DNA of 64,000 nucleotides from JABWCQ01 sp964587105. GTDB taxonomy: Bacteria; Electryoneota; RPQS01. Within the stretch, counting starts at the first letter, position 1; each line of letters opens with the position of its first letter. The DNA is taken from positions 124,001-188,000 of the forward strand of contig CAZPKG010000003.1 of assembly GCA_964587105.1 (NCBI GenBank). The letters run 5' to 3'. The position numbers and the translations under genes were made by a program. The notes under the pieces are model-generated. The model searched no databases. It saw nothing but the letters and a program-made list of their open reading frames with translations, and was not told the origin of the DNA. Of the stretch, positions 1 to 8,322 are shown piece after piece.

Positions 1-1
1 T

Positions 2-586
2 ATTGTGGATTGCTCATCCGGAATACAAGTGCTCGAGAAACCGACCGGTAAGGTTGACGCATCTATGGGGGATGTTCATCCCGATGGGAATCCGCACTAC
101 TGGCTTGATCCAGCTAACGGAATTCAGATTGCTGAAACGATCGTTGGCGCACTGGTCGCTGTTGATCCTGAAAATGCCGAGCAATACAATTTGAATCTGG
201 AGCGCTTTCGTGCCGAGACAGCGCAGAAGCTTGCAACATGGAAGATCGAAGCAAGCAGTTTCGCGAATCACAATGTCGTGACGTACCACTCATCGTGGAG
301 TTATTTTGCTCAAGCATTCGGATTCAACATTGTAGCCAAAATCGAACCCATACCCGGCATACCGCCGTCAGCGAGCCATTTGGCTCTGCTGGTGAAGACA
401 ATTCGGGAGAATAACGTTCACGCTGTGATTCAAGAACCCTATTTCTCCGACGACGGTGCAAACTATCTTGCCCGTGAAACAGGAGTAACGGTAAAGAAGC
501 TCTCGCCGTCGTGTGGGGATGTGACGGCTTCGGCCTATTTTTCGCACTTTGATCAGATACTTGCCGCGCTTGGCACGGTGCAATAA
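2..586 (+). CDS. Zinc/manganese ABC transporter, solute-binding protein (C-terminal part)
   Basis: The reading frame is open from the window edge, so the N-terminus, signal peptide and first metal ligands lie outside. The visible 194 residues match the cluster A-I metal-binding lipoprotein family (ZnuA/TroA/AdcA). They include the 'GNPHYWLDP' motif near the break, a 'YHSSWSYFAQAFGF' segment and 'EPIPGIPPSASHL', followed by the E/D-containing C-terminal lobe. Family members capture Zn2+ or Mn2+ outside the inner membrane and deliver it to the permease. The stop codon is followed immediately by the permease start, so the two are translationally coupled. No ATPase gene is visible downstream; it is probably upstream of the window. 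Whether the substrate is zinc or manganese cannot be decided from this fragment. Confidence 0.9.
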   Translation: MVDCSSGIQVLEKPTGKVDASMGDVHPDGNPHYWLDPANGIQIAETIVGALVAVDPENAEQYNLNLERFRAETAQKLATWKIEASSFANHNVVTYHSSWSYFAQAFGFNIVAKIEPIPGIPPSASHLALLVKTIRENNVHAVIQEPYFSDDGANYLARETGVTVKKLSPSCGDVTASAYFSHFDQILAALGTVQ

Positions 587-1420
587 GTGATTGAAGCATT
601 TTCATATCCATTCATGTGGTGGGCGCTCGCGGCCTGCCTCGTGCTTGCCGGAATTCATGCTTATCTCGGATTTCATGTCGTCAAGCGCGGCGTGATCTTC
701 GTCGATTTGTCAATGGCGCAAATTGCGGCATTTGGAATGGCTGTGGCAATTGCCTTGAATCTGCATGATCATCCGGTTGCAAGCTATCTCTTACCGGTTA
801 TCACTACATTGATTGGCGCAGTTTTATTCGCGTGGCTGCGCCACCTTGAGCACCGAGTGCCGCTTGAAGCGTTCATCGGAATCGCGTTTGCTTCGGCACA
901 GGCCGCAGTATTACTTATTCTTGAACACACGGCATCCGGGACCGAGCATCTCAAAGAAACTCTTGTCGGCAACATCTTTACCGTGGCGCCGGACACGGTC
1001 ATACGAACGGCTGCGATTTACACTGGAGTAGGTTTCGTTCATTTCCTGATTAGAAAGCCACTGTTTGAAATTACGAATAATCCTGACAAAGCCAAAGCAG
1101 AGCGCAACCTATTCGGATGGGATGTCTTGTTCTATTCAACTTTTGGATTGGTCGTCACGTCGTCCGTGCGCATCGCCGGCGTGCTGTTGGTGTTTGCGTT
1201 GTTGGTTATCCCTTCAGTTGCCGGCATGCTCGTATCTGATCGCACCAGCATACGCTTATTCGTAGGATGGGTATTCGGTTTTGTCTGCTGCTTCGCGGGA
1301 TTAGTTGCTGCATTTGTCTTTGATTCCCCGGCTGCTCCCATGATACTTGCTGTGCTCACAATATCCTTGATTAGCCACGGATTACTGATTGCGGTAGTCA
1401 GGAAACTCAAGACTAACTGA
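587..1420 (+). CDS. Zinc/manganese ABC transporter, permease (ZnuB-like)
   Basis: A 277-residue integral membrane protein of the ABC-3 permease family (ZnuB/TroC/AdcB), with seven or more hydrophobic segments spread over the whole length. It forms the inner-membrane channel for the metal bound by the preceding protein. The first segment reads 'GIHAYLGFHVVKRGVIFVDLSMAQIAAFG', which is the usual family N-terminus (given here only as a landmark near residues 22-50). The GTG start abuts the stop of the binding-protein gene with no gap, which supports coupled translation. A strong hairpin follows the stop. The family assignment is clear; the metal is inferred. Confidence 0.93.
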   Translation: MIEAFSYPFMWWALAACLVLAGIHAYLGFHVVKRGVIFVDLSMAQIAAFGMAVAIALNLHDHPVASYLLPVITTLIGAVLFAWLRHLEHRVPLEAFIGIAFASAQAAVLLILEHTASGTEHLKETLVGNIFTVAPDTVIRTAAIYTGVGFVHFLIRKPLFEITNNPDKAKAERNLFGWDVLFYSTFGLVVTSSVRIAGVLLVFALLVIPSVAGMLVSDRTSIRLFVGWVFGFVCCFAGLVAAFVFDSPAAPMILAVLTISLISHGLLIAVVRKLKTN

Positions 1421-1441
1421 CGAACAGGATTGGGTGAAAAA

Positions 1442-1469
1442 AAAGCCGCATGAGCAATCATGCGGCTTT
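1442..1469. terminator. Bidirectional terminator between the metal transporter and rplQ
   Basis: Perfect inverted repeat: 12-bp arms AAAGCCGCATGA / TCATGCGGCTTT with a 4-base loop. It is A-rich on the left and T-rich on the right, so it can stop both the rightward transporter transcript and the leftward ribosomal transcript. It lies in the 70-bp gap between the two converging genes. Confidence 0.9.
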
Positions 1470-1490
1470 AGTCATTCAAAACAAGAGGGG

Positions 1491-1949
1491 CTATGCGGCG
1501 GCTTTTTTGGCCTTCTTAGCAGCCTTCTTGGGTGCGCTCTTGGCGGCGGGCTTCTTGTCTTCGGCAGCGGGCCTTGCGGCGGCTTGAACGCCTTCGTAGC
1601 CAACTAACTCAACAATGGCCATCGGGGCGGCATCACCGACGCGGACGCCCATCTTGATGATGCGGGTGTAACCGCCGGGGCGATCGGCATTCTTGGGGCC
1701 GACTTCGCTGAAGAGCGTCTGCATTACGGCAGGCTTGCTGAAAAAGCGCGCGACTTCACGGCGCGACGCCAGCGTATCGGTCTTGGCCTTCGTAATCAAC
1801 GGTTCAACAAACGGGCGCAGTTCTTTGGCTTTGCCCAGGGTCGTCTTGATGCGCTTGTGCTCAATCAAATCTTGAGCCAAGTTAATCATTAACGCCTTTT
1901 TATGACTGGACGAGCGTGAAAGCTGGCGTCCCTTATTTAGATGTCTCAT
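1491..1949 (-). CDS. rplQ: 50S ribosomal protein L17
   Basis: Large-subunit protein near the peptide exit tunnel. The N-terminal 115 residues or so are canonical ('MRHLNKGRQLSRSSSHKKAL', 'TTLGKAKELRPFVEPLITKAK', 'GGYTRI'). The protein is 152 residues, longer than the usual 116-130, because of a C-terminal tail of about 30 residues made almost only of Ala, Lys and Pro. It is the last gene of the alpha cluster. Its ATG overlaps the rpoA stop by 4 bases (ATGA), and a terminator lies downstream. Confidence 0.98.
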   Translation of the reverse strand: MRHLNKGRQLSRSSSHKKALMINLAQDLIEHKRIKTTLGKAKELRPFVEPLITKAKTDTLASRREVARFFSKPAVMQTLFSEVGPKNADRPGGYTRIIKMGVRVGDAAPMAIVELVGYEGVQAAARPAAEDKKPAAKSAPKKAAKKAKKAAA

Positions 1950-2938
1950 TTCTTATCGAAGTCCACGGAAAGATACTTTTCCACGTCCATGCCGAAGTGC
2001 AGGGACTTGGTTTTCAAAATTTCATTCAATTCAACGAGCGACTTGCGGCCGAAATTCTTGAAGCGGAGCATTTCATTTTCGTCACGACGAACCAGATCGG
2101 CAATCGTGCGGATTTTGGCTTCCTTCAAACAGTTGGCGCTGCGCACGGACAATTCAAGGTCTTCTACCGGCTTGCGGAGGAGCTTGCGAATTTGCAGGGT
2201 CTCTTCATCAATGTCCTCATCATCTTCCTTCTCAGGCTTCATATCGAAACTGATGAAGAGCGCGATGTGATCACGAAGAATACGGCCGGCATTGGAAAGA
2301 GCGTCTTCAGGCGTGATTGAACCGTCGGTCCAGATTTCGAGAATCAGCTTTTCATAGTCGGTGCGCTGACCGACGCGCGTATTCTCAATCGTATAGGTGA
2401 CGTTGCGAATCGGCGAGTAGATTGCGTCAAGTGGAATGGTTCCGATTGGCGCGTCAGAAGGACGGTTTTCTTCCGCCGGAACGTAGCCTCGGCCCTTCTT
2501 GATGGCCAATTCCATTTTCAATTCAGCGTCGCTGTTCAGCGTGGCAATCAAGTGATCGGGATTCAAAATCTCGAAATCGTTGTTGCCGATTTGCAGATCG
2601 CGCGCGGTGAATTCTTTCGGGCCCTTCAGTTGGACAAAAATTTTGTCCGGCTTCTTGTTTAGAAGCTTGAAGCGCACTCCCTTCAGGTTCAGGATCATTT
2701 CGGTCACGTCCTCAGACACGCCGTTCATGGTCGAGAACTCATGCAGCACACCATCAACCTTAATCGTTACGATTGCTGCGCCTTGCAGCGTAGAAATTAG
2801 AACCCGCCGAAGGCTGTTTCCAATCGTAACTCCATAGCCACGCTCAAGGGGTTGGACAATGAATTTGCCATAGGTATCAGTATGGGTAGATTCATCAATC
2901 TCCACCGCTTCCGGCATTTGGAAGTTCAAACCGTTCAT
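1946..2938 (-). CDS. rpoA: DNA-directed RNA polymerase alpha subunit
   Basis: 330 residues, normal length. The N-terminal domain (about 1-235) dimerises and nucleates RNA polymerase assembly; 'GYGVTIGNSLRRVLISTLQG' is the family signature. The C-terminal domain starts near residue 259 ('EDLELSVRSANCL') and carries the Arg that contacts UP elements and activators. The start was set at the ATG preceded by GAGGAG; a longer frame upstream would run into rpsD. It lies 19 bases after rpsD and overlaps rplQ by 4 bases. Confidence 0.98.
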   Translation of the reverse strand: MNGLNFQMPEAVEIDESTHTDTYGKFIVQPLERGYGVTIGNSLRRVLISTLQGAAIVTIKVDGVLHEFSTMNGVSEDVTEMILNLKGVRFKLLNKKPDKIFVQLKGPKEFTARDLQIGNNDFEILNPDHLIATLNSDAELKMELAIKKGRGYVPAEENRPSDAPIGTIPLDAIYSPIRNVTYTIENTRVGQRTDYEKLILEIWTDGSITPEDALSNAGRILRDHIALFISFDMKPEKEDDEDIDEETLQIRKLLRKPVEDLELSVRSANCLKEAKIRTIADLVRRDENEMLRFKNFGRKSLVELNEILKTKSLHFGMDVEKYLSVDFDKK

Positions 2939-2957
2939 GGGTCTCCTCGAGGTGAAA

Positions 2958-3587
2958 TTAACGCGAGTAGAGTTCGACGACCAACTGTTCGTTGGCTTCG
3001 AATGGAATGTCATTGCGCGCGGGGGCTCCCAAGAAGAGGCCCTCCATTTTCGCGCGATCGACTTCCAGATTCGGCATCATTTTGCCGTGCGCGGCGAGTT
3101 GCATCGAAGCGTGAATGACTTCCATTTTGCGGGAGCGTTCACGGACTTTGATCCGGTCATTCGCCTTGAGGATGTAGGACGGAATATTAACTTTCTTGCC
3201 ATTGACCATGAAGTGCGAATGGACGACGAGTTGACGCGCTTGACGGCGCGTCGAGGCGAAGCCGAGACGATAGACGACATTGTCCAGACGGCTCTCGAGC
3301 ATTCCCATCAAGTTCTCGCCGGTAACGCCCTTTTGACGCTGCGCCACGGTAAAGAAGCGGTGGAACTGACGCTCGAGCAGACCGTATGATTCGCGAATTT
3401 TCTGCTTTTCGAGCAGTTGTCGGCCGTATTCGGAAATCTTGCTGCGGCGTCCGCGACCGTGCATACCCGGCGGGTAGCCCTTCTTGTCAAACGCGGACTT
3501 GCCGTTGCGAACGCGCTGGCCCTTTAAGTAGAGCTGCGCTCCGACTCTTCGACAAATCTTGTCCGATGGACCGCGATATCTTGCCAT
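2958..3587 (-). CDS. rpsD: 30S ribosomal protein S4
   Basis: 209 residues, usual length. Primary 16S rRNA-binding protein that starts 30S assembly. The N-terminal part lacks the Cys cluster, so it is the zinc-free form. An S4 RNA-binding domain follows ('MLESRLDNVVYRLGFASTRR' and 'QARQLVVHSHFMVNGKKVN'). In many bacteria S4 represses the alpha operon; no S4-type pseudoknot leader was identified here. It sits between rpsK and rpoA in the standard order. Confidence 0.98.
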   Translation of the reverse strand: MARYRGPSDKICRRVGAQLYLKGQRVRNGKSAFDKKGYPPGMHGRGRRSKISEYGRQLLEKQKIRESYGLLERQFHRFFTVAQRQKGVTGENLMGMLESRLDNVVYRLGFASTRRQARQLVVHSHFMVNGKKVNIPSYILKANDRIKVRERSRKMEVIHASMQLAAHGKMMPNLEVDRAKMEGLFLGAPARNDIPFEANEQLVVELYSR

Positions 3588-3631
3588 AGGTTGGGGAGTA
3601 TTTTTGGTTTACTAAAATCCGACTGAAACGA

Positions 3632-4021
3632 TTACACGCGGCGCGCTTTTTCAGGGCGGCAGCCGTTATGCGGCAACGGGGTGACGTCGCGAATAGTTTG
3701 AATAGACAAACCGGACGCGGCGATTGCGCGAACGGCGCCGTCGCGACCGCCACCGGGGCCGCGCACTTCGATTGAGACTTTTTTGAGTCCCAGCGCCATA
3801 GCGGCTTTGGCGGCGTTATCGGCAGCGAGCTGCGCGGCGAACGGGGTGTTCTTGCGCGAGCCTTTCAAACCCATTTTGCCGGCGGAAGCCCACGAGATGG
3901 TGTTGCCGTAATTATCGGTAATCGTGATGAGCGTATTATTGAAGGAAGATTTGACGTGAACTACGCCTGTATCTTCCACTCGTTCTTTTTTACGCTTGCC
4001 TTTTTTCTTGGAAGTCGCCAA
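3632..4021 (-). CDS. rpsK: 30S ribosomal protein S11
   Basis: 129 residues. Platform protein of the small subunit; recognised by 'GVVHVKSSFNNTLITITDNYG' near residues 19-39 (position given as a landmark) and the C-terminal 'DVTPLPHNGCRP'. The start is a TTG codon with GGAG 8 bases upstream; no better start exists in frame. The N-terminus is Lys-rich ('SKKKGKRKKER'). Lies between rpsM and rpsD. Confidence 0.97.
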   Translation of the reverse strand: MATSKKKGKRKKERVEDTGVVHVKSSFNNTLITITDNYGNTISWASAGKMGLKGSRKNTPFAAQLAADNAAKAAMALGLKKVSIEVRGPGGGRDGAVRAIAASGLSIQTIRDVTPLPHNGCRPEKARRV

Positions 4022-4073
4022 GTGTTTTCTCCGTTACGAAACTATCATGCTGCGCGAGCGCAGATAACTGATT

Positions 4074-4445
4074 CTACTTGCCCTTTTTCTTGACCATCAA
4101 GTTTTTCTTGCGGCCCTTGCGCGTGCGCGAGTTGTTCTTGGTATTCTGACCGCGCACGGGGAGGCCTTTGCGATGGCGCAAACCGCGATAGCAGCCGACG
4201 TCCATCAAGCGCTTGATGTTCAACTGAATTTCCGAACGCAACGGCCCTTCGAGCTTCAGGTCGGCAATGTACGAGCGGATGGCCGCCAGTTCATCGTCGG
4301 TGAGTTCGTGGGTGCGCTTGTTCCAGTCAATCTGGCACTGCGTCAGGATTCGCTGCGACGTCGGGCGACCGATGCCGAAGATGTAAGTAAGGGCGATTTC
4401 GATGCGCTTTTCGCGCGGAATATCTACGCCAGCAAAACGAGCCAT
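4074..4445 (-). CDS. rpsM: 30S ribosomal protein S13
   Basis: 123 residues, usual length. Head protein that contacts the P-site tRNA and bridges to L5. The helix-two-turn-helix core ('RIEIALTYIFGIGRP') and the basic tail ('GLRHRKGLPVRGQ', then 'NTKNNSRTRKGRKK') are intact. No clear Shine-Dalgarno precedes the ATG, so translation is probably coupled to rpmJ 30 bases upstream. Confidence 0.98.
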   Translation of the reverse strand: MARFAGVDIPREKRIEIALTYIFGIGRPTSQRILTQCQIDWNKRTHELTDDELAAIRSYIADLKLEGPLRSEIQLNIKRLMDVGCYRGLRHRKGLPVRGQNTKNNSRTRKGRKKNLMVKKKGK

Positions 4446-4475
4446 TGTCTAATTGCCTGTGTTACCGCGCGGGGA

Positions 4476-4592
4476 TTAACCCTGACGCTGCTTGTGTTTT
4501 TTGGTGCGCGAACAAACGACGAAGACTCTGCCGCGACGGCGGACGATCTTGCAGTGTTCGCAGATTCTCTTGACGGAAGTACGGACTTTCAT
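4476..4592 (-). CDS. rpmJ: 50S ribosomal protein L36
   Basis: 38 residues starting MKVRTSVKRICEHCK. This is the zinc-binding form: Cys11 and Cys14, a Cys near position 28 and the His in 'KKHKQRQG' make up the ribbon. Zinc-free paralogues lack these. It was found by translating the gap between infA and rpsM, where L36 normally lies. Confidence 0.96.
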   Translation of the reverse strand: MKVRTSVKRICEHCKIVRRRGRVFVVCSRTKKHKQRQG

Positions 4593-4618
4593 AGTCGTTA
4601 TCGCAAGCTTTTCTTAGT

Positions 4619-4837
4619 TTACTTGTAGCGGTACGTGATGCGGCCGCGGCTGAGGTCATAAGGGGACAGTTCCACGGTGACCTTGTCGCCGGGCAGAATT
4701 TTAATAAAATGCATTCGCATTTTGCCCGAGATGTGACAGAGGACTTTGTGGCCGTTTTCAAGCACTACGCGGAACGTAGCATTGGGCAGGCACTCCTCAA
4801 TCACGCCGTCAACCTTAATGGACTGTTCTTTGGAAAT
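4619..4837 (-). CDS. infA: Translation initiation factor IF-1, apparent ATT start codon
   Basis: IF-1 is a one-domain OB-fold protein that occupies the 30S A site during initiation and strengthens IF-2 and IF-3. Reading from an ATT at 4837 gives exactly 72 residues, the standard length, beginning (M)SKEQSIKVDG and aligning with the usual MAKE-x-x-I-E-V-E-G start. GAGG lies 6 bases before that ATT. No ATG, GTG or TTG is available at this point. The first conventional start is a GTG at 4804, which would remove the first beta strand and leave 61 residues. The map stop codon is 16 bases upstream. ATT as initiator is inferred from alignment and Shine-Dalgarno spacing. Confidence 0.9.
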   Translation of the reverse strand: MSKEQSIKVDGVIEECLPNATFRVVLENGHKVLCHISGKMRMHFIKILPGDKVTVELSPYDLSRGRITYRYK

Positions 4838-4853
4838 ACGAAACCTCAGTAAC

Positions 4854-5612
4854 TTATAATACGGTCAGAATATCCGCAGGGCCGTCCATAATCACAATTG
4901 TATGCTCAAAATGTGCGGCGGGTTTGCGATCACGAGTCAGGACGTCCCAATCACCGATCATATCGACTTCAGGTCCGCCCATTGCAATCATCGGTTCAAT
5001 AGCGATCACCATGTTCTTGCGCAGTACGGGGCCTTTGCCGGGGAGTCCGTAGTTCGGAACTTGCGGATCTTCCCATAGGCTGCGACCGATACCGTGCCCG
5101 ACTAACTCACGAATGACTGAGAAGCCGTGGCTTTCGGCGTGCTTTTGAACAGCATGTCCGATATTCGATAACCGCGCGCCCGCGTGAGCCTGCTCAATAC
5201 CTTTTTCCAAACACTCTTTGGTGACGCGAATCAACTCTGCTTCACGCGCGCCGATCGTTCCGATTGCAAAGGTGCGCGCGCTGTCGGCATAGTAGCCTTC
5301 GTAGATCACGCCTAAGTCGAGACCGATGATTTGTCCATTTTCGATTTTGCGTCCACGCGGCATCCCGTGCACGACTTCTTCGTTAATCGAAAAGCAGACT
5401 GAATAAGGGAATCTGACGCCGTCGCCGTTTGGATGGTTCTTGAAGGCGGGAATGCCGTTGTGCGAGCGGATCGTATCTTCAACGATCTTGTCCACGTCAT
5501 CAGCGTTTGTTCCCGCGACCATTAAGGGCGCAGCGGCTTCAAATGCAGCGGCGAGGATTTGCCCTGCTTTGCGCATCAGGCGAATCTCGGCGTCCGTCTT
5601 AATATGAATCAT
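4854..5612 (-). CDS. map: Methionine aminopeptidase, type I
   Basis: 252 residues. Removes the initiator Met from nascent proteins using a two-metal centre. The ligands expected for the family are present: Asp in 'GLDLGV', Asp in 'YADSARTFAIG', His in 'ELVGHGIGRSLWE', Glu in 'VIAIEPM' and Glu in 'AHFEHTIVI'. There is no N-terminal zinc-finger extension, so it is the short bacterial class. The start overlaps the adk stop by 4 bases; infA follows after 16 bases. Confidence 0.97.
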   Translation of the reverse strand: MIHIKTDAEIRLMRKAGQILAAAFEAAAPLMVAGTNADDVDKIVEDTIRSHNGIPAFKNHPNGDGVRFPYSVCFSINEEVVHGMPRGRKIENGQIIGLDLGVIYEGYYADSARTFAIGTIGAREAELIRVTKECLEKGIEQAHAGARLSNIGHAVQKHAESHGFSVIRELVGHGIGRSLWEDPQVPNYGLPGKGPVLRKNMVIAIEPMIAMGGPEVDMIGDWDVLTRDRKPAAHFEHTIVIMDGPADILTVL

Positions 5613-6295
5613 TCGTAAACGCCGTCCAACTCAATCAGCACACGGGCGAAAACTTCGTTGGTTGTGCCCGTACCGGAAACCGTTTTCAAGGAGCGCTTGC
5701 GCTTGTAGTAGTCAAGCAATGGCGCGGTTTTCTCGCGATAGACTTGCAGACGCTTTTGGACGGTCTCAGGTTTATCGTCGTCGCGCTGGACAATCATTGC
5801 GCTTTTGCCATCGGGACATTTGTGCGCGGTGATGGCGGCTTGATCCGTATTCAAATTAAATGTGGCGCCGCAATTCAAACAGACACGGCGCGATGCCAAC
5901 CGGGCGACGATTTCTTCGTCGGGGACTTCAATCGAAATCACCACCGGCGCGGGCATGCCCTCTTCGAGAAGTAACTGCTCAAGGGCGTCGGCTTGTGGAA
6001 TCGTGCGCGGGAAACCGTCATAGATTGCGCCACGAGCGGTATCCGGCTTTTTCAAGCGCGAACGAACGATTGCAATCAAAAGATCATCAGCGACCAATTC
6101 GCCCCGGCCCATCGTCTCTTGGACCTGAATTCCCAACTCAGTTTGAGCCTGAACCTCTGCGCGCAGGATGTCGCCGGTGCTGATTTGCGGCACTTTGAGC
6201 GATTCGACCAACTTCTTAGCTTGTGTCCCCTTCCCTACTCCAACCGCACCGAGTAACACAATCGAATAGCGGCTAACGGCCATGGACGCGCACAT
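5609..6295 (-). CDS. adk: Adenylate kinase
   Basis: Interconverts AMP + ATP and 2 ADP. The P-loop is 'GAVGVGKGTQ' rather than the common GPPGAGKGTQ, but all nucleotide contacts are kept. The 'DGFPRT' motif is present. The LID domain carries a zinc site of the C-C-C-D kind ('CLNC' and later 'KCPD'). The start is ambiguous: ATG at 6295 (228 residues) or ATG at 6283 (224 residues, beginning MAVSRYSIVLLG). Neither has a convincing Shine-Dalgarno, and secY ends only 10 bases upstream of the first. Confidence 0.96.
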   Translation of the reverse strand: MCASMAVSRYSIVLLGAVGVGKGTQAKKLVESLKVPQISTGDILRAEVQAQTELGIQVQETMGRGELVADDLLIAIVRSRLKKPDTARGAIYDGFPRTIPQADALEQLLLEEGMPAPVVISIEVPDEEIVARLASRRVCLNCGATFNLNTDQAAITAHKCPDGKSAMIVQRDDDKPETVQKRLQVYREKTAPLLDYYKRKRSLKTVSGTGTTNEVFARVLIELDGVYE

Positions 6296-6305
6296 AGGAG
6301 GAAAG

Positions 6306-7634
6306 TTACATTCTGCGGCGGCCGCGGATACGTCCGGACTTCATCAGGCCGTCGTAATGCCGCATCACCAGATGAGATTCGATCTGCTGTAATGTGTCCA
6401 GCGCGACGCCGACGATGATCAACAAGCCTGTGCCGCCGAAGAACTGCGCGACGTTATAGGAAACACCGAACTGGCGAATGAAAATTGTCGGGAGCATCGC
6501 AATGATGCCTAAGGCGATTGCGCCGGGGAGAGTGACTTTCGACAAGATGTTGTCAATAAAATCGGACGTCTGCTTGCCGGGTCGAATACCGGGAATAAAC
6601 CCGCCGTTCTTCTTCATGTTATCGGCCAGATCGACAGGGTTCAGAATGATGGCCGTGTAGAAGTAGGTGAAGAAGACGATCAGGATAAACGTCAAGGTTG
6701 AATAGACGAAGCTCTGCACACCAAAGGCGCTCGAAATGGCATCACGGAAACCGCCTTCCGGCAGGAAGGTCGCAATCGAGGACGGGATAAACATGATCGA
6801 CTGCGCAAAGATGATGGGCATCACGCCGGCAGAGTTAACGCGCAATGGAATATGCGTCGAAACGCCGCCATATTGCTTCCGGCCAACATTTCGCTTGGCA
6901 TACTGCACTGGAATTTTGCGCATACCTTGTGTCAGAAGAACCACGAATGCCGTCACACCGAAGAGCATAACAAGGAAGAGAGCTTCCATGACGATATGGC
7001 GCTGTCCGGTTGAGACCATCTGGTACTCTTCGATGAAGGCTTGCGGCAACGTGTTCACGATACCAACCAAGATAATCAGCGAAATACCGTTTCCGATACC
7101 GCGTTCCGTAATCTGCTCACCGAGCCACATGATGAAAGTGGTGCCTGCGGCAAGCGTGATCATTGTCAGGAGATTGAAACCGATTCCCGGGTTAGGAACG
7201 ACGGCGTTACCAGCGGGCGACACGAGACGCTCGAGGAAGATGGAAACACCACCCGCCTGCATCGCGGCCAGAATCACCGTTCCATAACGGGTAAGCTGGG
7301 TAATCTTCTTGCGACCCTCTTCGCCCTCTTTTTGCAGCTTCTGGAAATACGGGACAACCGTTCCCATAAGCTGGAAGATAATCGAGGCGGAAATGTAGGG
7401 CATAATACCCAATGCAAACACGGTCGCCCGTTCAAAGGCGCCGCCGACGAACATATCATAGAGCCCAAACAGCGTGGTGCGGTTGGCGTCCATAAACTCG
7501 CCGAGCGCACCGGCATTGATGCCGGCGAGCGGCACGTGACCACCGATGCGGTACACGAGCAAAATGAGCAACGTGAACAGAATTCGGTCACGCAGCTCAG
7601 GGATTTTGAAGATATTTGCGAAACGTTCGAGCAT
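6306..7634 (-). CDS. secY: Protein translocase subunit SecY
   Basis: 442 residues with ten predicted membrane helices. It is the channel of the Sec translocon and works with SecE (encoded at 32551) and SecG. Conserved parts include the N-terminal 'PELRDRILFTLLILLVYRIG' and, in the C-terminal half, the helix-9/10 region ending in a basic tail 'SGRIRGRRRM'. Its ATG overlaps the rplO stop by one base (TGATG). Usual spc-cluster position. Confidence 0.98.
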   Translation of the reverse strand: MLERFANIFKIPELRDRILFTLLILLVYRIGGHVPLAGINAGALGEFMDANRTTLFGLYDMFVGGAFERATVFALGIMPYISASIIFQLMGTVVPYFQKLQKEGEEGRKKITQLTRYGTVILAAMQAGGVSIFLERLVSPAGNAVVPNPGIGFNLLTMITLAAGTTFIMWLGEQITERGIGNGISLIILVGIVNTLPQAFIEEYQMVSTGQRHIVMEALFLVMLFGVTAFVVLLTQGMRKIPVQYAKRNVGRKQYGGVSTHIPLRVNSAGVMPIIFAQSIMFIPSSIATFLPEGGFRDAISSAFGVQSFVYSTLTFILIVFFTYFYTAIILNPVDLADNMKKNGGFIPGIRPGKQTSDFIDNILSKVTLPGAIALGIIAMLPTIFIRQFGVSYNVAQFFGGTGLLIIVGVALDTLQQIESHLVMRHYDGLMKSGRIRGRRRM

Positions 7635-8071
7635 CAGGCGGCAATCACTTTACCACCGGCGGCGGTAATTTTTTGTGCTGCTGACTCCGAAACCGTGCAC
7701 ATGGAAATTTGGTACGCGCGATCTGCGTCGCCCATGCCCAAAATCTTCACGGCGGAGTCGGCATGACGAATCAAACCAGCTTGCTTCAAGACTTCGGGGT
7801 TAACAGTCACGTCCGAGAGTTTCTTGAGGTCGCGCAGATTGACTACTTCATTACCTTCAGCCCAAACGTTCGTGAAACCGCGCTTCGGCAAACGGCGGTG
7901 GAGGGGCATCTGGCCACCTTCAAAGCCGCGCTTGTGCACGGAGCCTGAACGCGAATAATAACCCTTTTCACCACGGCCGGCGGTACCGCCTGTGCCGGAG
8001 CCGGGGCCGCGGCCCAGACGTCTTTTTGTTTGCGTCGAGCCCGGCGCGGGAGTAAGTTTGTGCATACCCAT
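7634..8071 (-). CDS. rplO: 50S ribosomal protein L15
   Basis: 145 residues, late-assembly 23S-binding protein. The Gly-rich N-terminal extension ('RRLGRGPGSGTGGTAGRG') and 'GFEGGQMPLHRRLPKRGF' are the family signature. The ATG at 8071 overlaps the rpmD stop by one base; a second ATG two codons in would also fit. The downstream partner is secY, with a one-base overlap. Confidence 0.98.
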   Translation of the reverse strand: MGMHKLTPAPGSTQTKRRLGRGPGSGTGGTAGRGEKGYYSRSGSVHKRGFEGGQMPLHRRLPKRGFTNVWAEGNEVVNLRDLKKLSDVTVNPEVLKQAGLIRHADSAVKILGMGDADRAYQISMCTVSESAAQKITAAGGKVIAA

Positions 8072-8268
8072 TAGCGTGAGGCTCCTTCTTCAACTACTTT
8101 CCACTTGACCATGTGCGTGACGTGCGCGAGCATACCGCGAATGGCGGCATTGTCAGGAAGCACGCGCGTTTCGTGCAAGCGATGAAATCCAAGCGCGGCA
8201 ATCGTCTGACGATGAAAGTACGGACGAGTCGCGACGCTGCGGATTAAGGTTACTTCGAGCTTTGCCAT
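8071..8268 (-). CDS. rpmD: 50S ribosomal protein L30
   Basis: 65 residues, normal length, starting MAKLEVTLIRS. An in-frame upstream start would add 14 unmatched residues and was not used. L30 is a small 23S-binding protein; 'ATRPYFHRQTIAALGFHRL' and 'AAIRGMLAHVTHMVKW' fit the family. It lies 54 bases after rpsE and overlaps rplO by one base. Confidence 0.96.
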   Translation of the reverse strand: MAKLEVTLIRSVATRPYFHRQTIAALGFHRLHETRVLPDNAAIRGMLAHVTHMVKWKVVEEGASR

Positions 8269-8322
8269 GATGCGAAAAAAATTGTAGCGAACGCACGGCG
8301 CGGGCCGCACACTCTTACTTAC

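Noticed and set aside
4619..4804. IF-1 starting at the GTG at 4804 (61 residues)
   Set aside because: It would lack the conserved SKEQSIKVDG start and the first OB-fold strand, while the ATT reading restores both the standard length and Shine-Dalgarno spacing.
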